Shown: one piece after another, positions 54,740 to 63,664 of the stretch
Layout of the letters: each line of letters starts with the position of its first letter
Numbering within the stretch: the stretch's first letter is position 1
Program-made: the position numbers and the translations under genes
The notes under the pieces: model-generated
What the model was told of the DNA's origin: nothing
Database searches by the model: none
The model's input: only the letters and a program-made list of their open reading frames with translations
Source: an uncultured Lachnospiraceae bacterium
Lineage (GTDB): Bacteria; Bacillota; Clostridia; Lachnospirales; Lachnospiraceae
NCBI GenBank assembly: GCA_948688495.1
Contig: CAPQSW010000012.1
Span: forward strand, 3,215-67,214
Direction of reading: 5' to 3'
Length of the DNA: 64,000 nucleotides

Positions 54740-57700
54740 TTATTTTACAGTAACTTTAATGGTTGCTTTCTTACCATTTGCTGCCTTAACGGTAATCGTA
54801 GCTGTTCCTTTTTTCTTTGCCTTAATCTTGCCCTTGGAATCTACGGTTGCCACTTTCTTATTGCTGGTGCTGTATTTCAGTACGCTGTCTGAACCTTTCG
54901 GCGACATGCTTACCCTGATCTTACAGCTCTTATTCTTCTTAAGCGTTACTTTCTTCTTGCCACTTACCGTAGCTTTCACACTCTTGGGTGCTGTTTTTAC
55001 TGTTACGTTACATTTCAGGCTTGCACCCTCTACCTTAGCAGTGATCGTCACCTTACCAGCCTTCTTTGCCGTTATCTTTCCTTTGCTGGTGACAGCCACA
55101 TTCGCTTTCTTGCTGCTCGCCCAGGTAACCTTCTTCTTCGTTCCGTTTACCTTCAATGTAGCGCTTTGACCGATCTTCATGGTAAGCTTCGTCTTGCTCA
55201 GGCTTACAACGGTCACGGTACAGGTTGCCTTCCTACCATTGGCAGCTGTTGCCGTGATGGTCGCTGTTCCTGTTTTCTTTCCTGCAGTTACCTTACCATT
55301 TACAACAGTTGCAACGCCTGGATTGCTGGTAGACCATGTCACCTTCACATTGGAAGGAATCACTGTCAATGTCGCGCTCTTTCCCGCTTCAAGACCGAGT
55401 GTACTCTTGCTCAGCTTAGGCGTTACAGGCGGAAGCGTAACCTTCACAGAAACAGTCTGATTCTCCTCTGTGAGTTCCTCTGCATAGGTCATCTTCAGGA
55501 TCGGTGTGCCATCTGCTGCCCAATGCACACGTTTCAGACGTGCGTGACGGCAGGGGTCGTTCAACGGCTGGCTATTGTAATGCAAGGACTTTTCCCCATC
55601 CCAGCCGCAGTGCTGGTAATTATGTGTGGTCGGTCTTGCATGGTATACAAAGATATCATTTCCATCCTGGTCAACCGTAAAGGAATTGTGTCCTGGTCCT
55701 TCCTCCCCGTCTACATCGCGGGAAGTCAAAACCGGGTAAGGGCTTTTCGCCCAATTCGCAAGGTCAAGCAAATTTGCACCCTGATCTGCGGTCATCATTC
55801 CGATTGCATATTCAGAACCGGTTCCGGAGGCAGAATAACACATAAAAATTTTGCCATTCTTCTGTAATACGGTAGGTCCTTCGTTAACTTTATAACGAAC
55901 ATCCTCCCATCCGTATTCCGGCGTAGTCAATTTCACTATCTCGGATGTAAGCACCCATGGTTCTTCTGGATCAACCTGTGCAATAAACAGATCTGAATTT
56001 CCATCCGGCTTGGCTGCCCAGATGACATACGCCTGCCTATTCGCCTCATCTTCAAAATACGTCATATCCAGACAGAAAGATTTTGTAATTGCTGCCGTCT
56101 TTCCACTTCCTCCGCGCATCTGGTAGTCATCCCACTCGGAAACTCCATCCGCCGATTCAAGAGCCGTCTCATAAGGGTCTTTTGTGCCATCTAAAACTAA
56201 TGCATGACAGAAAATATTCATCGTACCGTTGCCATGACTCTCCGTAAAGTATACCACCCAGTAATCACCAACGCGGTGAATCTCCGGAGCCCAGATATAG
56301 CAGGAACCCTTATTCGCAGTTCCGCCCGAACTATCATTAAAAGTCTGGTTTCCAGCCTTCCAGATAACCACCTGTTTGCTTCTGTCCTGAAGTTCTTCCA
56401 GAGTTCTTCCACGCCTTAAAACTACACGGCTATATTGGTCTTTACTGGTCGCACTTAGATCCAGAATCTCACCAGGAAGATCATCCCCGGCCTGCGGGAA
56501 ATACGAACCCGTCATGTAATAATATCCAGTTTTCTCATCATAGAAAATATGGGGGTCAGCCATACCCTCTACAAACTTGGTGTCATCATAATATACCTCA
56601 CCGGTTGCTTCGTTGTAATGATCCGGTTCTGCAGGGTTAAGATTCTCTGGATCATCTTCCAGCAATGTACTGTTATTGATTCTTTTCAGATTGTTCAGGT
56701 ACTTGGTCTGCTGCACCTTTCCTTCTAAAGTAAAGGTTCCGCCCAGTGAGAAATCCTTGTCTTTTACTGCCTCACTCCAGTCAACGTCAAACTTCTGGGT
56801 AGATCCATCACTGTAAACCGCATTTACGCTTGGATATTTTTGAGCCAGCAGTTGTGCGATATTATCGTTTGCATTAGCAGTTACGTCAGCAAGCGGCTCA
56901 AAGCCGGTGTTCAATACCGTACCGAGCCTATCAACAATGTACTTATATTCTTCTTCTGTCAGCTTCAGTGCATTGCCAAGAGTAATCGTATCGTCCGTCT
57001 CCAGGATATTCTGTCCCTTATACATCAGTGGGAACTTTGACCTCTTTAACGGAGCCTCCGTACCATAATCTCCCGCATTCTGACCCAGCGCCTGGTCATA
57101 AAAATGCACGCCGTCCGCTGATGTAAAGGTATGATACCCTTTCGATGCTGTCGCATCCGGTGCAATCACCACAAAATCGCTGCCGCTTTTATAAACCTGA
57201 GGAGCCGTAATCTGCTTTGTGCCATTCTTGGCAAAAACCACACCACCATTGTTGTTCAACACATCAAATGTCTGACCATCTTTGCTTACCGCCATATAAA
57301 CACTCCGGGTTTCATTTGCCAGATTATCAGCCTGTGCATAGAAAGCCTTCGTGGTAGAGTATACGGTAAGATAGTACCCCGGTTCCAGGCTGTTCGTATA
57401 GTCTACAGGGTTTACTGTAATCACAGTCTCTGCCTTTTTCCCTGCCACAGTGGCTGTGACAGTCGCTGTGCCCCCGCCTACACCAAATACCTTACCATTC
57501 TGATCCACAGTCAGCACGTTCTCGTCACTGGATGTCCAGGTCACAGTCCTGTCATCTGTGGTATCTGCCGGCGTCAATTTCACCGTCAACTGAATCGTCT
57601 TATCCTCATCTACGGTCTTCTCTCCGCTGATTTCAACACTTTCAAGCGACGTAGCAACAAATGTCTCCTTATACAGCGCTGCAACCTCTGCGTCAGATAA

Positions 57701-58552
57701 TGCCTTGCCGTAGAAGGAAATATCATCAATATAAGCGCCAGCGCCTGTCCAATACTTTGCCATGCTGCCCCCCAGACGGACATTGGTATCCGCAGGTGCA
57801 TTGCATATACCGCCAGTACCTGCCAGATCATTGATCATCCGGCTATAATCCGCTGAACCTGCTTGAACATTGTGCGTAATTTTCTGGCCATCTGAATAGA
57901 AAGTAATTCCACTGGTTGTCAACGCCATAGTCACCATCTTCCAGCCGTTTTCCTTCGTAAGCCCTAAGCCCCCAACATTAAAATCGGTAAACTTATCGCC
58001 TGCATGGGCTCTTGCATTGTAATATACCATCTGCTGGTTAACAGCCAATGTCGCAGCTCTCTTATCTTTCTCTTCCGCTGCCGTTGATGTTTCTATCGGA
58101 CCGATTTCAAAATCTACCAGACATTTTCCACCTGCCGCTGTTCCTGTTGTCTTAGTCCAGAAATTCAGTGTAAGACCATTCGCTACTGACTGCCCGGCAA
58201 AAGGATTCGATGGCAGGAGCGCATCCCCGCGCTGCGCGACGCCATTATCGCCTACTCCCTGCTCTTTCAGTGCCAATACCTGACCGCGTTTTCCATCATT
58301 CACCAGTTCCGGCTTTTGGCAGTTGCCAAAAGCTTCCAGCGTAATCACACTGTCCCCATTCGCCAGGTTCCCCTCTGCATTTGCCGTATACTGGCTGAAA
58401 TCATAGTTTGCCAGCGCTGTGTCAAGAATCGGCGTCTCACTTGCCAACGGCTCCACTTCAGCCGCCTGGCTGGTTGCCGGCACAGATGTAATCATCATGG
58501 CCGATGCCAGCAGCACGGAAATCCCTGCTTTTAATAGTTGCTTCTTTTTCAT
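54740..58552 (-). CDS. Secreted multidomain glycoside hydrolase family 43 protein
   Basis: A 1270-residue exported protein. Signal peptide (about 1-30, ending TSQAAEV), LamG/concanavalin-like domain (about 45-298), Big_2 Ig-like domain (about 303-382), a segment with GH43-blade-like sequence (about 390-490), a linker Ig-like region (about 555-625), GH43 five-blade propeller (about 655-1010) with catalytic Asp in GMADPHIFYDEKTGYYYM and general-acid Glu in KVNEGPTVLQKNG, then three Big_2-like domains (about 1045-1270) rich in Lys. There is no sortase motif. GH43 enzymes release arabinofuranose, xylose or galactose; the adjacent furanose-type importer favours arabinofuranose or galactofuranose. 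ATG is preceded by GGAGG. Confidence 0.88.
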   Translation of the reverse strand: MKKKQLLKAGISVLLASAMMITSVPATSQAAEVEPLASETPILDTALANYDFSQYTANAEGNLANGDSVITLEAFGNCQKPELVNDGKRGQVLALKEQGVGDNGVAQRGDALLPSNPFAGQSVANGLTLNFWTKTTGTAAGGKCLVDFEIGPIETSTAAEEKDKRAATLAVNQQMVYYNARAHAGDKFTDFNVGGLGLTKENGWKMVTMALTTSGITFYSDGQKITHNVQAGSADYSRMINDLAGTGGICNAPADTNVRLGGSMAKYWTGAGAYIDDISFYGKALSDAEVAALYKETFVATSLESVEISGEKTVDEDKTIQLTVKLTPADTTDDRTVTWTSSDENVLTVDQNGKVFGVGGGTATVTATVAGKKAETVITVNPVDYTNSLEPGYYLTVYSTTKAFYAQADNLANETRSVYMAVSKDGQTFDVLNNNGGVVFAKNGTKQITAPQVYKSGSDFVVIAPDATASKGYHTFTSADGVHFYDQALGQNAGDYGTEAPLKRSKFPLMYKGQNILETDDTITLGNALKLTEEEYKYIVDRLGTVLNTGFEPLADVTANANDNIAQLLAQKYPSVNAVYSDGSTQKFDVDWSEAVKDKDFSLGGTFTLEGKVQQTKYLNNLKRINNSTLLEDDPENLNPAEPDHYNEATGEVYYDDTKFVEGMADPHIFYDEKTGYYYMTGSYFPQAGDDLPGEILDLSATSKDQYSRVVLRRGRTLEELQDRSKQVVIWKAGNQTFNDSSGGTANKGSCYIWAPEIHRVGDYWVVYFTESHGNGTMNIFCHALVLDGTKDPYETALESADGVSEWDDYQMRGGSGKTAAITKSFCLDMTYFEDEANRQAYVIWAAKPDGNSDLFIAQVDPEEPWVLTSEIVKLTTPEYGWEDVRYKVNEGPTVLQKNGKIFMCYSASGTGSEYAIGMMTADQGANLLDLANWAKSPYPVLTSRDVDGEEGPGHNSFTVDQDGNDIFVYHARPTTHNYQHCGWDGEKSLHYNSQPLNDPCRHARLKRVHWAADGTPILKMTYAEELTEENQTVSVKVTLPPVTPKLSKSTLGLEAGKSATLTVIPSNVKVTWSTSNPGVATVVNGKVTAGKKTGTATITATAANGRKATCTVTVVSLSKTKLTMKIGQSATLKVNGTKKKVTWASSKKANVAVTSKGKITAKKAGKVTITAKVEGASLKCNVTVKTAPKSVKATVSGKKKVTLKKNKSCKIRVSMSPKGSDSVLKYSTSNKKVATVDSKGKIKAKKKGTATITVKAANGKKATIKVTVK

Positions 58553-58590
58553 TCTCTTTCCTCCTTCTTTATAAGCTTTTAAACTGTATT

Positions 58591-58636
58591 ATTGTACGAA
58601 TGTAAGCACATTGTACAAAAGATATTTTTATTGTAC
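58591..58636 (-). promoter_or_regulatory. Three spaced GTACAAT motifs at the GH43 promoter
   Basis: ATTGTAC (GTACAAT on the coding strand) occurs at 58591-58597, 58610-58616 and 58630-58636, at 19- and 20-base intervals, about two helical turns each. One copy overlaps a TTGTAC...TACAAT pair with a 16-base spacer that could be the promoter itself. The phasing suggests an operator for a repeating activator or repressor; the copies also partly coincide with promoter-like DNA. Confidence 0.4.
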
Positions 58637-58662
58637 TAAATTTTTTAATAAAATGCAATAAC

Positions 58663-58697
58663 AAAAGGCTCACACCATATCCTGATGTGAACCTTTT
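58663..58697 (-). terminator. Terminator after the sugar ABC operon
   Basis: On the minus strand AAAAGG-t-TCACA pairs with TGTGA-g-CCTTTT across a short loop, with a moderate T-rich tail. It lies 33 bases after the last permease stop and separates the importer from the GH43 gene. Confidence 0.75.
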
Positions 58698-58729
58698 ATG
58701 AAACATCTTTATAAATTACTTCCTATCAA

Positions 58730-59776
58730 TTACACTTTCTTCTTACGTGACATAATCACACTCTGGATAACCAGGAACAGGCAGAGCATAAGCGCTCTCG
58801 TAATTCCTACCCACCATGCTTCTCCAAGACCTGCCGCAGCAACAATCTTTAAGATAGTTCCCAGAGACATTACGCCGAAAAGTGTACCAGCAATGTTACC
58901 AACACCACCTGTAAGCATCGTACCACCAATAATGGAAGATGCGATTGCGTCCATCTCGGCGCCCATTGCATGGGACGGCGAACCAGAACCTACATGAAGG
59001 AAATATATGTATCCACCGATTCCTGCCAACAGTCCGCAAATCAGATGGGAAAGAAATCTTGTTCTCTTTACATTGATACCAAGCATCAGCGCACTCTGAC
59101 GGTTACCACCTACTGCATAGAAGGAACGTCCAAGTTTGGTCCATCTGAGTATACAGAACATAGCTACAACCACGAGAAGTGCAACAATCACACCGATCTC
59201 AATATATGCATCGATATAATCACCTTTTCTGTTGGTAGATCCCATGAAAGGTACAATAACACGAGTCATCTTCAACTTCGAAAAATCTTCGTTTGCCACG
59301 TTAAAAGGCTTGTTGTTAACAATCGTTGTCATACCACGCGCAAAGAACATACCCGCCAGGGTAACGATAAACGGCTGGATATCCAAATAAGCCACCAGAA
59401 AACCCTGGAACGCGCCAAATGCAAGACCGATTGCCAGCGCAATCAATATAGACACGAATACATTACCGCCCATATGATCCAGATACACTGCACAGCACAT
59501 ACTTACTAATGCGGTAACACCTCCAACAGAAATATCAATTCCGCCGGTAATCATAACAAGGCTCAACCCGCAGGCAAGGACAATCAAAGCACCATTGGCA
59601 TTCAACAAATCAAAGAAAGCCTGTGGTTTCCGAAATCCGCCGCCTTGAAATATCATTGCGGCAATATACATTATAAAGAAAATTACAATGGTGATCATAA
59701 GGAGTAGATTCGTGTCGGTAAGATTATTGATTTTATCCATGAAACTACCGGACGCTTTTGTTTTATTATTTGACAT
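58730..59776 (-). CDS. yjfF: Sugar ABC transporter permease (YjfF-like)
   Basis: A 348-residue permease of the RbsC/BPD_transp_2 family with about 8-10 membrane helices. The conserved GLSLVMITGGIDISVGGV (about 65-82) and GNRQSALMLGINVKRTRFLSHLICG cytoplasmic coupling loop are present. It is the second permease of the operon, and as in E. coli YtfT-YjfF the two different permeases form a heterodimer. It begins one base after the previous stop. The galactofuranose assignment rests on operon layout and overall resemblance. Confidence 0.82.
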   Translation of the reverse strand: MSNNKTKASGSFMDKINNLTDTNLLLMITIVIFFIMYIAAMIFQGGGFRKPQAFFDLLNANGALIVLACGLSLVMITGGIDISVGGVTALVSMCCAVYLDHMGGNVFVSILIALAIGLAFGAFQGFLVAYLDIQPFIVTLAGMFFARGMTTIVNNKPFNVANEDFSKLKMTRVIVPFMGSTNRKGDYIDAYIEIGVIVALLVVVAMFCILRWTKLGRSFYAVGGNRQSALMLGINVKRTRFLSHLICGLLAGIGGYIYFLHVGSGSPSHAMGAEMDAIASSIIGGTMLTGGVGNIAGTLFGVMSLGTILKIVAAAGLGEAWWVGITRALMLCLFLVIQSVIMSRKKKV

Positions 59777-59777
59777 A

Positions 59778-60857
59778 CTAAGCTACCTCCTTAACCTTGA
59801 ATTTCTTCGTCATATTACCCATCCATTCCTTTACAGCCGGTGCACTGATGACAACCAGTACGATTACGACAACAGCCTTATATGCGGGAAGCGCATCCGC
59901 ACTTACCTTAAATTTGTAAAGTGTCTGTGTCAGGAACTGGATAACATATGCTCCGAAAATAGATGCAGCCATGTTAAATTTACCACCGCCCAAGGCATTT
60001 CCGCCCAGAGCAACTGCAAGAATGGCGTCCATTTCTATATCTTTTGCAATAACAGAATAGTTAATTGTGGAAATACGGCTGACCTTAATCAATCCAACAA
60101 CTGCCACGCACAATCCCAGAACTACAAAGGATATAACCTTAATCATCTTAGGATTCAAACCATTCAGTCTCGCAGAATTCTCATTGATACCAACAGTCTG
60201 TGTATACAATCCAAGGTTCGTAAATTTCAGTACCAAGAATATTACAACAACGCAGATTATTGCAATAAAGAACGGAGTCGGAATTGGAATTCCCGGAATA
60301 AATCCGCCGAAATAACCAAGGAACGGATCTGAGATAACCGGAAGCTCATTGTTATTAATCCAGGCTGCGATCGAACGACCTGCCGTGTACAATATCAGCG
60401 TTGCAATCATGGGCTGTATCTTAAAGTAGGCGACCAACACACCGTTAAACGCTCCAAACAGCATTGCAACAATACAGCTTACCAAAAATGCTACGAGGAG
60501 CATTGCACCAAAATTACCCGTGCCAGCGCCACGGAGTATACGCAGCAGCACACTACCTGCGATCGCTACTGCCGCGCCCACACTGATATCCTGTCCACCG
60601 GAGGCTGCTGTAACCAATGTCATACCGATTGCAAGAATTGCAAGCTCGGAACCACTATCAAGAACGGTAATCAAAAATCCTGACAATACAGGATTTCCCA
60701 TATTGTTCTCTTTAATAGAGATTTTAATAAAACCAGGATCAGCAATCAGATTAAAAAGCGCAAGAATAGCCAATGCAAGTAATGGGATAAACATCTGATT
60801 CCTAACGATATTCATAAAAAAATTATCATTTGATTTTTTCACTTCATTTTTCTGCAT
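59778..60857 (-). CDS. ytfT: Sugar ABC transporter permease (YtfT-like)
   Basis: A 359-residue RbsC-type permease. It shows LAIGMTLVTAASGGQDISVGA (about 75-95), LVAYFKIQPMIATLILYTAGR and the coupling loop GINENSARLNGLNPKMIK. The long N-terminal stretch and paired second permease are typical of YtfT. It directly follows the ATPase gene (2-base gap). Confidence 0.82.
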   Translation of the reverse strand: MQKNEVKKSNDNFFMNIVRNQMFIPLLALAILALFNLIADPGFIKISIKENNMGNPVLSGFLITVLDSGSELAILAIGMTLVTAASGGQDISVGAAVAIAGSVLLRILRGAGTGNFGAMLLVAFLVSCIVAMLFGAFNGVLVAYFKIQPMIATLILYTAGRSIAAWINNNELPVISDPFLGYFGGFIPGIPIPTPFFIAIICVVVIFLVLKFTNLGLYTQTVGINENSARLNGLNPKMIKVISFVVLGLCVAVVGLIKVSRISTINYSVIAKDIEMDAILAVALGGNALGGGKFNMAASIFGAYVIQFLTQTLYKFKVSADALPAYKAVVVIVLVVISAPAVKEWMGNMTKKFKVKEVA

Positions 60858-60859
60858 TA

Positions 60860-62368
60860 TTATTTGTCACCTCCGGCAATCGTACTCATAACCTTGCTCT
60901 GGTTCAAATCATCTCCGGAAAGTTCTCCTACCACCTTACGGTCTCTCATGACAACCAGTCTGGAGCAGGTACGGAGCATCTCGTCCAGCTCAGAAGAAAT
61001 AAATGTAACGCTCATTCCTTCTGATGCAAGCTTAAGCACCAATTTCTGTATATCTACTTTGGTTCCAACGTCAATACCACGCGTCGGCTCATCCAGAATC
61101 AGGTACTCGGGATGCGTAAACAACCAACGTGCAAGAATTACTTTCTGCTGATTACCACCAGAAAGAGACTTAATCGGTGTATCGGCAGAAGCTGTCTTAA
61201 TACTCAGAAGCTTGATGTATTCGTCTGCAATTTCATACTGTTTCGCTTTTGAGAACGGCTTGAAGAATCCTCTCAATACCTGCTGGGCAAGTATAATATT
61301 CTCACGAACAGAAAGATCCCCGACAATACCCTCTCCCTTACGGTCCTCAGAAAGGTATGCCATTCCATTCTTCATAGCATCGAGCGGCTTATGTATCTTC
61401 ACGTCCTTGCCGTTCATCTTAATCGTTCCACCCGTAATTCTGTCTGCACCAAAAAGTGCACGAACACACTCACTTCTTCCAGAACCAAGCAGACCAGTGA
61501 ATCCATTCACTTCACCCTTGTCAATATGGAAATCAAATGGCTTGATACCAGCATCGCTGACACGTCCTTTAGCCTCCAGAACAGGAGCTACTCCCGATTT
61601 CTTCTCATATGCTTTTTGATCACCCTTGATATCCGACATATCATCCAGCTCTTTCCCAAGCATCTTGGATACGAGCTGTACACGCGGAAGCTTCTCAATC
61701 TCAAATTCGCCTACTAACTGTCCGTCACGCATAACCGTAATCCTGTCACAAATCTCGTATACCTGATCCAGGAAATGTGTAACAAAAACAATTCCTACAC
61801 CTCTTGATCTCAGATCACGCATCAGCTTAAACAGCTTCTCAACCTCTTGCTCATCCAGGGAAGACGTTGGCTCATCCAGAATCAGCACTTTACAATCCAT
61901 ATCAACGGCACGTGCTATTGCTATCATCTGCTGAACCGCAAGAGAACAGGTCTCAAGCTGCTGTGTTGCTGTCGCCGGTATATCCAGAGATTTAAGGATC
62001 TTCTCCGTGTCTTTGTTCATCTTCTTCCAATTCTGGCCCATGCCACTGGTACGGCCGATGAACATGTTCTCCGCAACAGAAAGGTTCGGACAGAGCGTAA
62101 TCTCCTGATACACGGTACTAATTCCAACCTTCTGTGCATCCTGCGGGGAATGAATAGCAACGGCGCTTCCTTCCAGGAAAATATCTCCTTCGTCCTTGCT
62201 GTAAACCCCGGTTAAGACCTTAATCAAAGTAGATTTTCCAGCACCATTTTCACCCATCAGTGCATGAACCTCACCTTTGCGTAACGTAAAATCCACCCCT
62301 TGCAGGGCGCGTACTCCGGGAAAGCTTTTGTGAATGTTCTTCATCTGTAATACAATATTATCTTTCAC
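60860..62368 (-). CDS. ytfR: Sugar ABC transporter ATP-binding protein (YtfR-like)
   Basis: A 502-residue protein with two fused ABC domains, as in RbsA/MglA/YtfR. The first has Walker A GENGAGKST (about 36-44), signature-like LAVQQMIAIARAV and Walker B ILDEPTSSLDE. The second has a degenerate P-loop (GLLGSGRSE), signature SLSGGNQQKVILARWL and LILDEPTRGIDVG. It energises the two permeases. It lies 225 bases after the binding-protein gene, with a hairpin and repeats between them. Confidence 0.88.
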   Translation of the reverse strand: MKDNIVLQMKNIHKSFPGVRALQGVDFTLRKGEVHALMGENGAGKSTLIKVLTGVYSKDEGDIFLEGSAVAIHSPQDAQKVGISTVYQEITLCPNLSVAENMFIGRTSGMGQNWKKMNKDTEKILKSLDIPATATQQLETCSLAVQQMIAIARAVDMDCKVLILDEPTSSLDEQEVEKLFKLMRDLRSRGVGIVFVTHFLDQVYEICDRITVMRDGQLVGEFEIEKLPRVQLVSKMLGKELDDMSDIKGDQKAYEKKSGVAPVLEAKGRVSDAGIKPFDFHIDKGEVNGFTGLLGSGRSECVRALFGADRITGGTIKMNGKDVKIHKPLDAMKNGMAYLSEDRKGEGIVGDLSVRENIILAQQVLRGFFKPFSKAKQYEIADEYIKLLSIKTASADTPIKSLSGGNQQKVILARWLFTHPEYLILDEPTRGIDVGTKVDIQKLVLKLASEGMSVTFISSELDEMLRTCSRLVVMRDRKVVGELSGDDLNQSKVMSTIAGGDK

Positions 62369-62420
62369 CTATGAGTTCACCTCCTATATTTTCTTATATA
62401 ATCACTTGCGCGTTAATCGG

Positions 62421-62518
62421 CAAATGCTTACATTCACATCATACTCACTCCGCTGTCAAGTGTTATATTCATTTCATACCTTCACTCACTCCGCTGCCAA
62501 GTGCTTATTTTCACACAA
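62421..62518 (-). repeat. Imperfect tandem repeat, period about 36-41 bp
   Basis: Three units start CAA(A/G)TG at 62421, 62457 and 62498. Units one and two share a TTCA...TCATAC middle and ACTCACTCCGCTG end; the third is truncated into the following hairpin. The array lies in the untranslated region between the binding-protein and ATPase genes and encodes no protein. No other feature was found in this 225-base gap apart from the hairpin. Confidence 0.65.
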
Positions 62519-62559
62519 AGCGCGACGCAGACTTGACATCGACCTAGCTGCGCCGCGCT
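62519..62559 (-). terminator. GC-rich intercistronic hairpin between ytfQ and ytfR
   Basis: The arms AGCGCGACGCAG (62519-62530) and CTGCGCCGCGCT (62548-62559) pair with one G-U/mismatch across a 17-base loop; TTTGTGTG follows on the minus strand. It is 35 bases after the binding-protein stop and probably lowers read-through or protects the upstream message, so that binding protein exceeds ATPase. Confidence 0.75.
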
Positions 62560-62593
62560 CTATATTATGACTTTAACAAATTTCTCTTATAAA

Positions 62594-63664
62594 TTATTCC
62601 TCACCAATACCATACTGGTCAATGTCTTCCTGAGTGATTTCTGTAGCATCAAATCCTTTTTCCTCAAGAATGATGGTCTTCTCAGCGATTTCCTCGCCAT
62701 TCTCAAGCTGTTTGATAACGTCATCAATGTATTCTGCCTGGAATGGGTTACACTGTCCATCATAGTTCCAATTCTGGTTAAGAAGCTCTTTCAATGCCCA
62801 CTTGTTGCAGTCAAAGCCCATAATGATTACGTCTTTGCCAACACCATGAGTAATGTTTGCTGCGTCAAGAGCTGCTACAGCACCTTTAGCCATATCATCG
62901 TTCTCTGCATAAATTACGTTGAACTTCTCACCGGAGTCGATAACGGACTGAACAATCTGCTGTGCTTTCTCAGCATTCCACTCAGCAGTCTGCTGTGATA
63001 CAAGTGTCCAGTTGTCCTCAGCTGCTACCTTCTCATCAAGTGCACCAGTACGTCCAACCTGAGCTGCAGAACCCATAACACCCTGAATGTGGATAATGTT
63101 GTACTCATCTAATCCCTGGCCTGCTAACCATTCAACGGCTCTAGCACCTTCTGCCGGCATGTCAGATACGATAGATGCTTCATAAAGATCCTCGCTTGCA
63201 TCGATGGTACGGTCGAATAAGATAACCTTGGTTCCTGCTGCCTGAGCGTCCTGAAGAACTGGATCCCATCCTGCTGTATCTGCTGCAGAAAGAAGAAGAT
63301 AATCAATACCATCTGTAATCATCTGCTTAGCATAAGTAATCTGCTCATCATTCTTCAAGCTGTACTGGAACTGTGCATCATAACCATTCTCTTCTGTAAA
63401 CATAGCCTTAAGGTCTTCAACATTAGCTGTACGGTATCCAGACTCGTTGGGGTCATTGTTGATAATACCAACTTTGATCAACTCACCGTCTGCTGCCGGA
63501 GCTTCTGCATCAGCGTCTGCCTCTGCATCTTCTGCTGCTGGCTCTTCTGTCTTTGCAGCGTCATCTGCAGGAGCATCTGTCTTGCTCTCTCCGCCACCGC
63601 ATCCTACTACTGTTGCTGCAACCATAGCTACAGCGAGTAACATTGCTACTTTCTTTCTTAACAT
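62594..63664 (-). CDS. ytfQ: Sugar ABC transporter substrate-binding lipoprotein (YtfQ-like)
   Basis: A 356-residue lipoprotein with lipobox VVGC (Cys22), a Gly/Ala/Glu/Asp linker (about 23-62) and a type I periplasmic-binding-protein fold. Segments such as AGWDPVLQDAQAAGTKVILFDRTI, MAKGAVAALDAANI and GVGKDVIIMGFDCN match the YtfQ/RbsB group. Closest by layout to YtfQ, which binds galactofuranose; arabinofuranose is also possible given the neighbouring GH43. It is the first gene of the operon, with GGGAGGA before its ATG. Confidence 0.87.
   Translation of the reverse strand: MLRKKVAMLLAVAMVAATVVGCGGGESKTDAPADDAAKTEEPAAEDAEADADAEAPAADGELIKVGIINNDPNESGYRTANVEDLKAMFTEENGYDAQFQYSLKNDEQITYAKQMITDGIDYLLLSAADTAGWDPVLQDAQAAGTKVILFDRTIDASEDLYEASIVSDMPAEGARAVEWLAGQGLDEYNIIHIQGVMGSAAQVGRTGALDEKVAAEDNWTLVSQQTAEWNAEKAQQIVQSVIDSGEKFNVIYAENDDMAKGAVAALDAANITHGVGKDVIIMGFDCNKWALKELLNQNWNYDGQCNPFQAEYIDDVIKQLENGEEIAEKTIILEEKGFDATEITQEDIDQYGIGEE

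Noticed and set aside
57131..57700. Plus-strand open frame of 189 codons opposite the GH43 gene
   Set aside because: Antisense to recognised LamG and Big_2 domains, with no start signal.
62421..62518. CRISPR-like array
   Set aside because: Only about two and a half imperfect, directly adjacent units without spacers of constant length, and no cas genes nearby.
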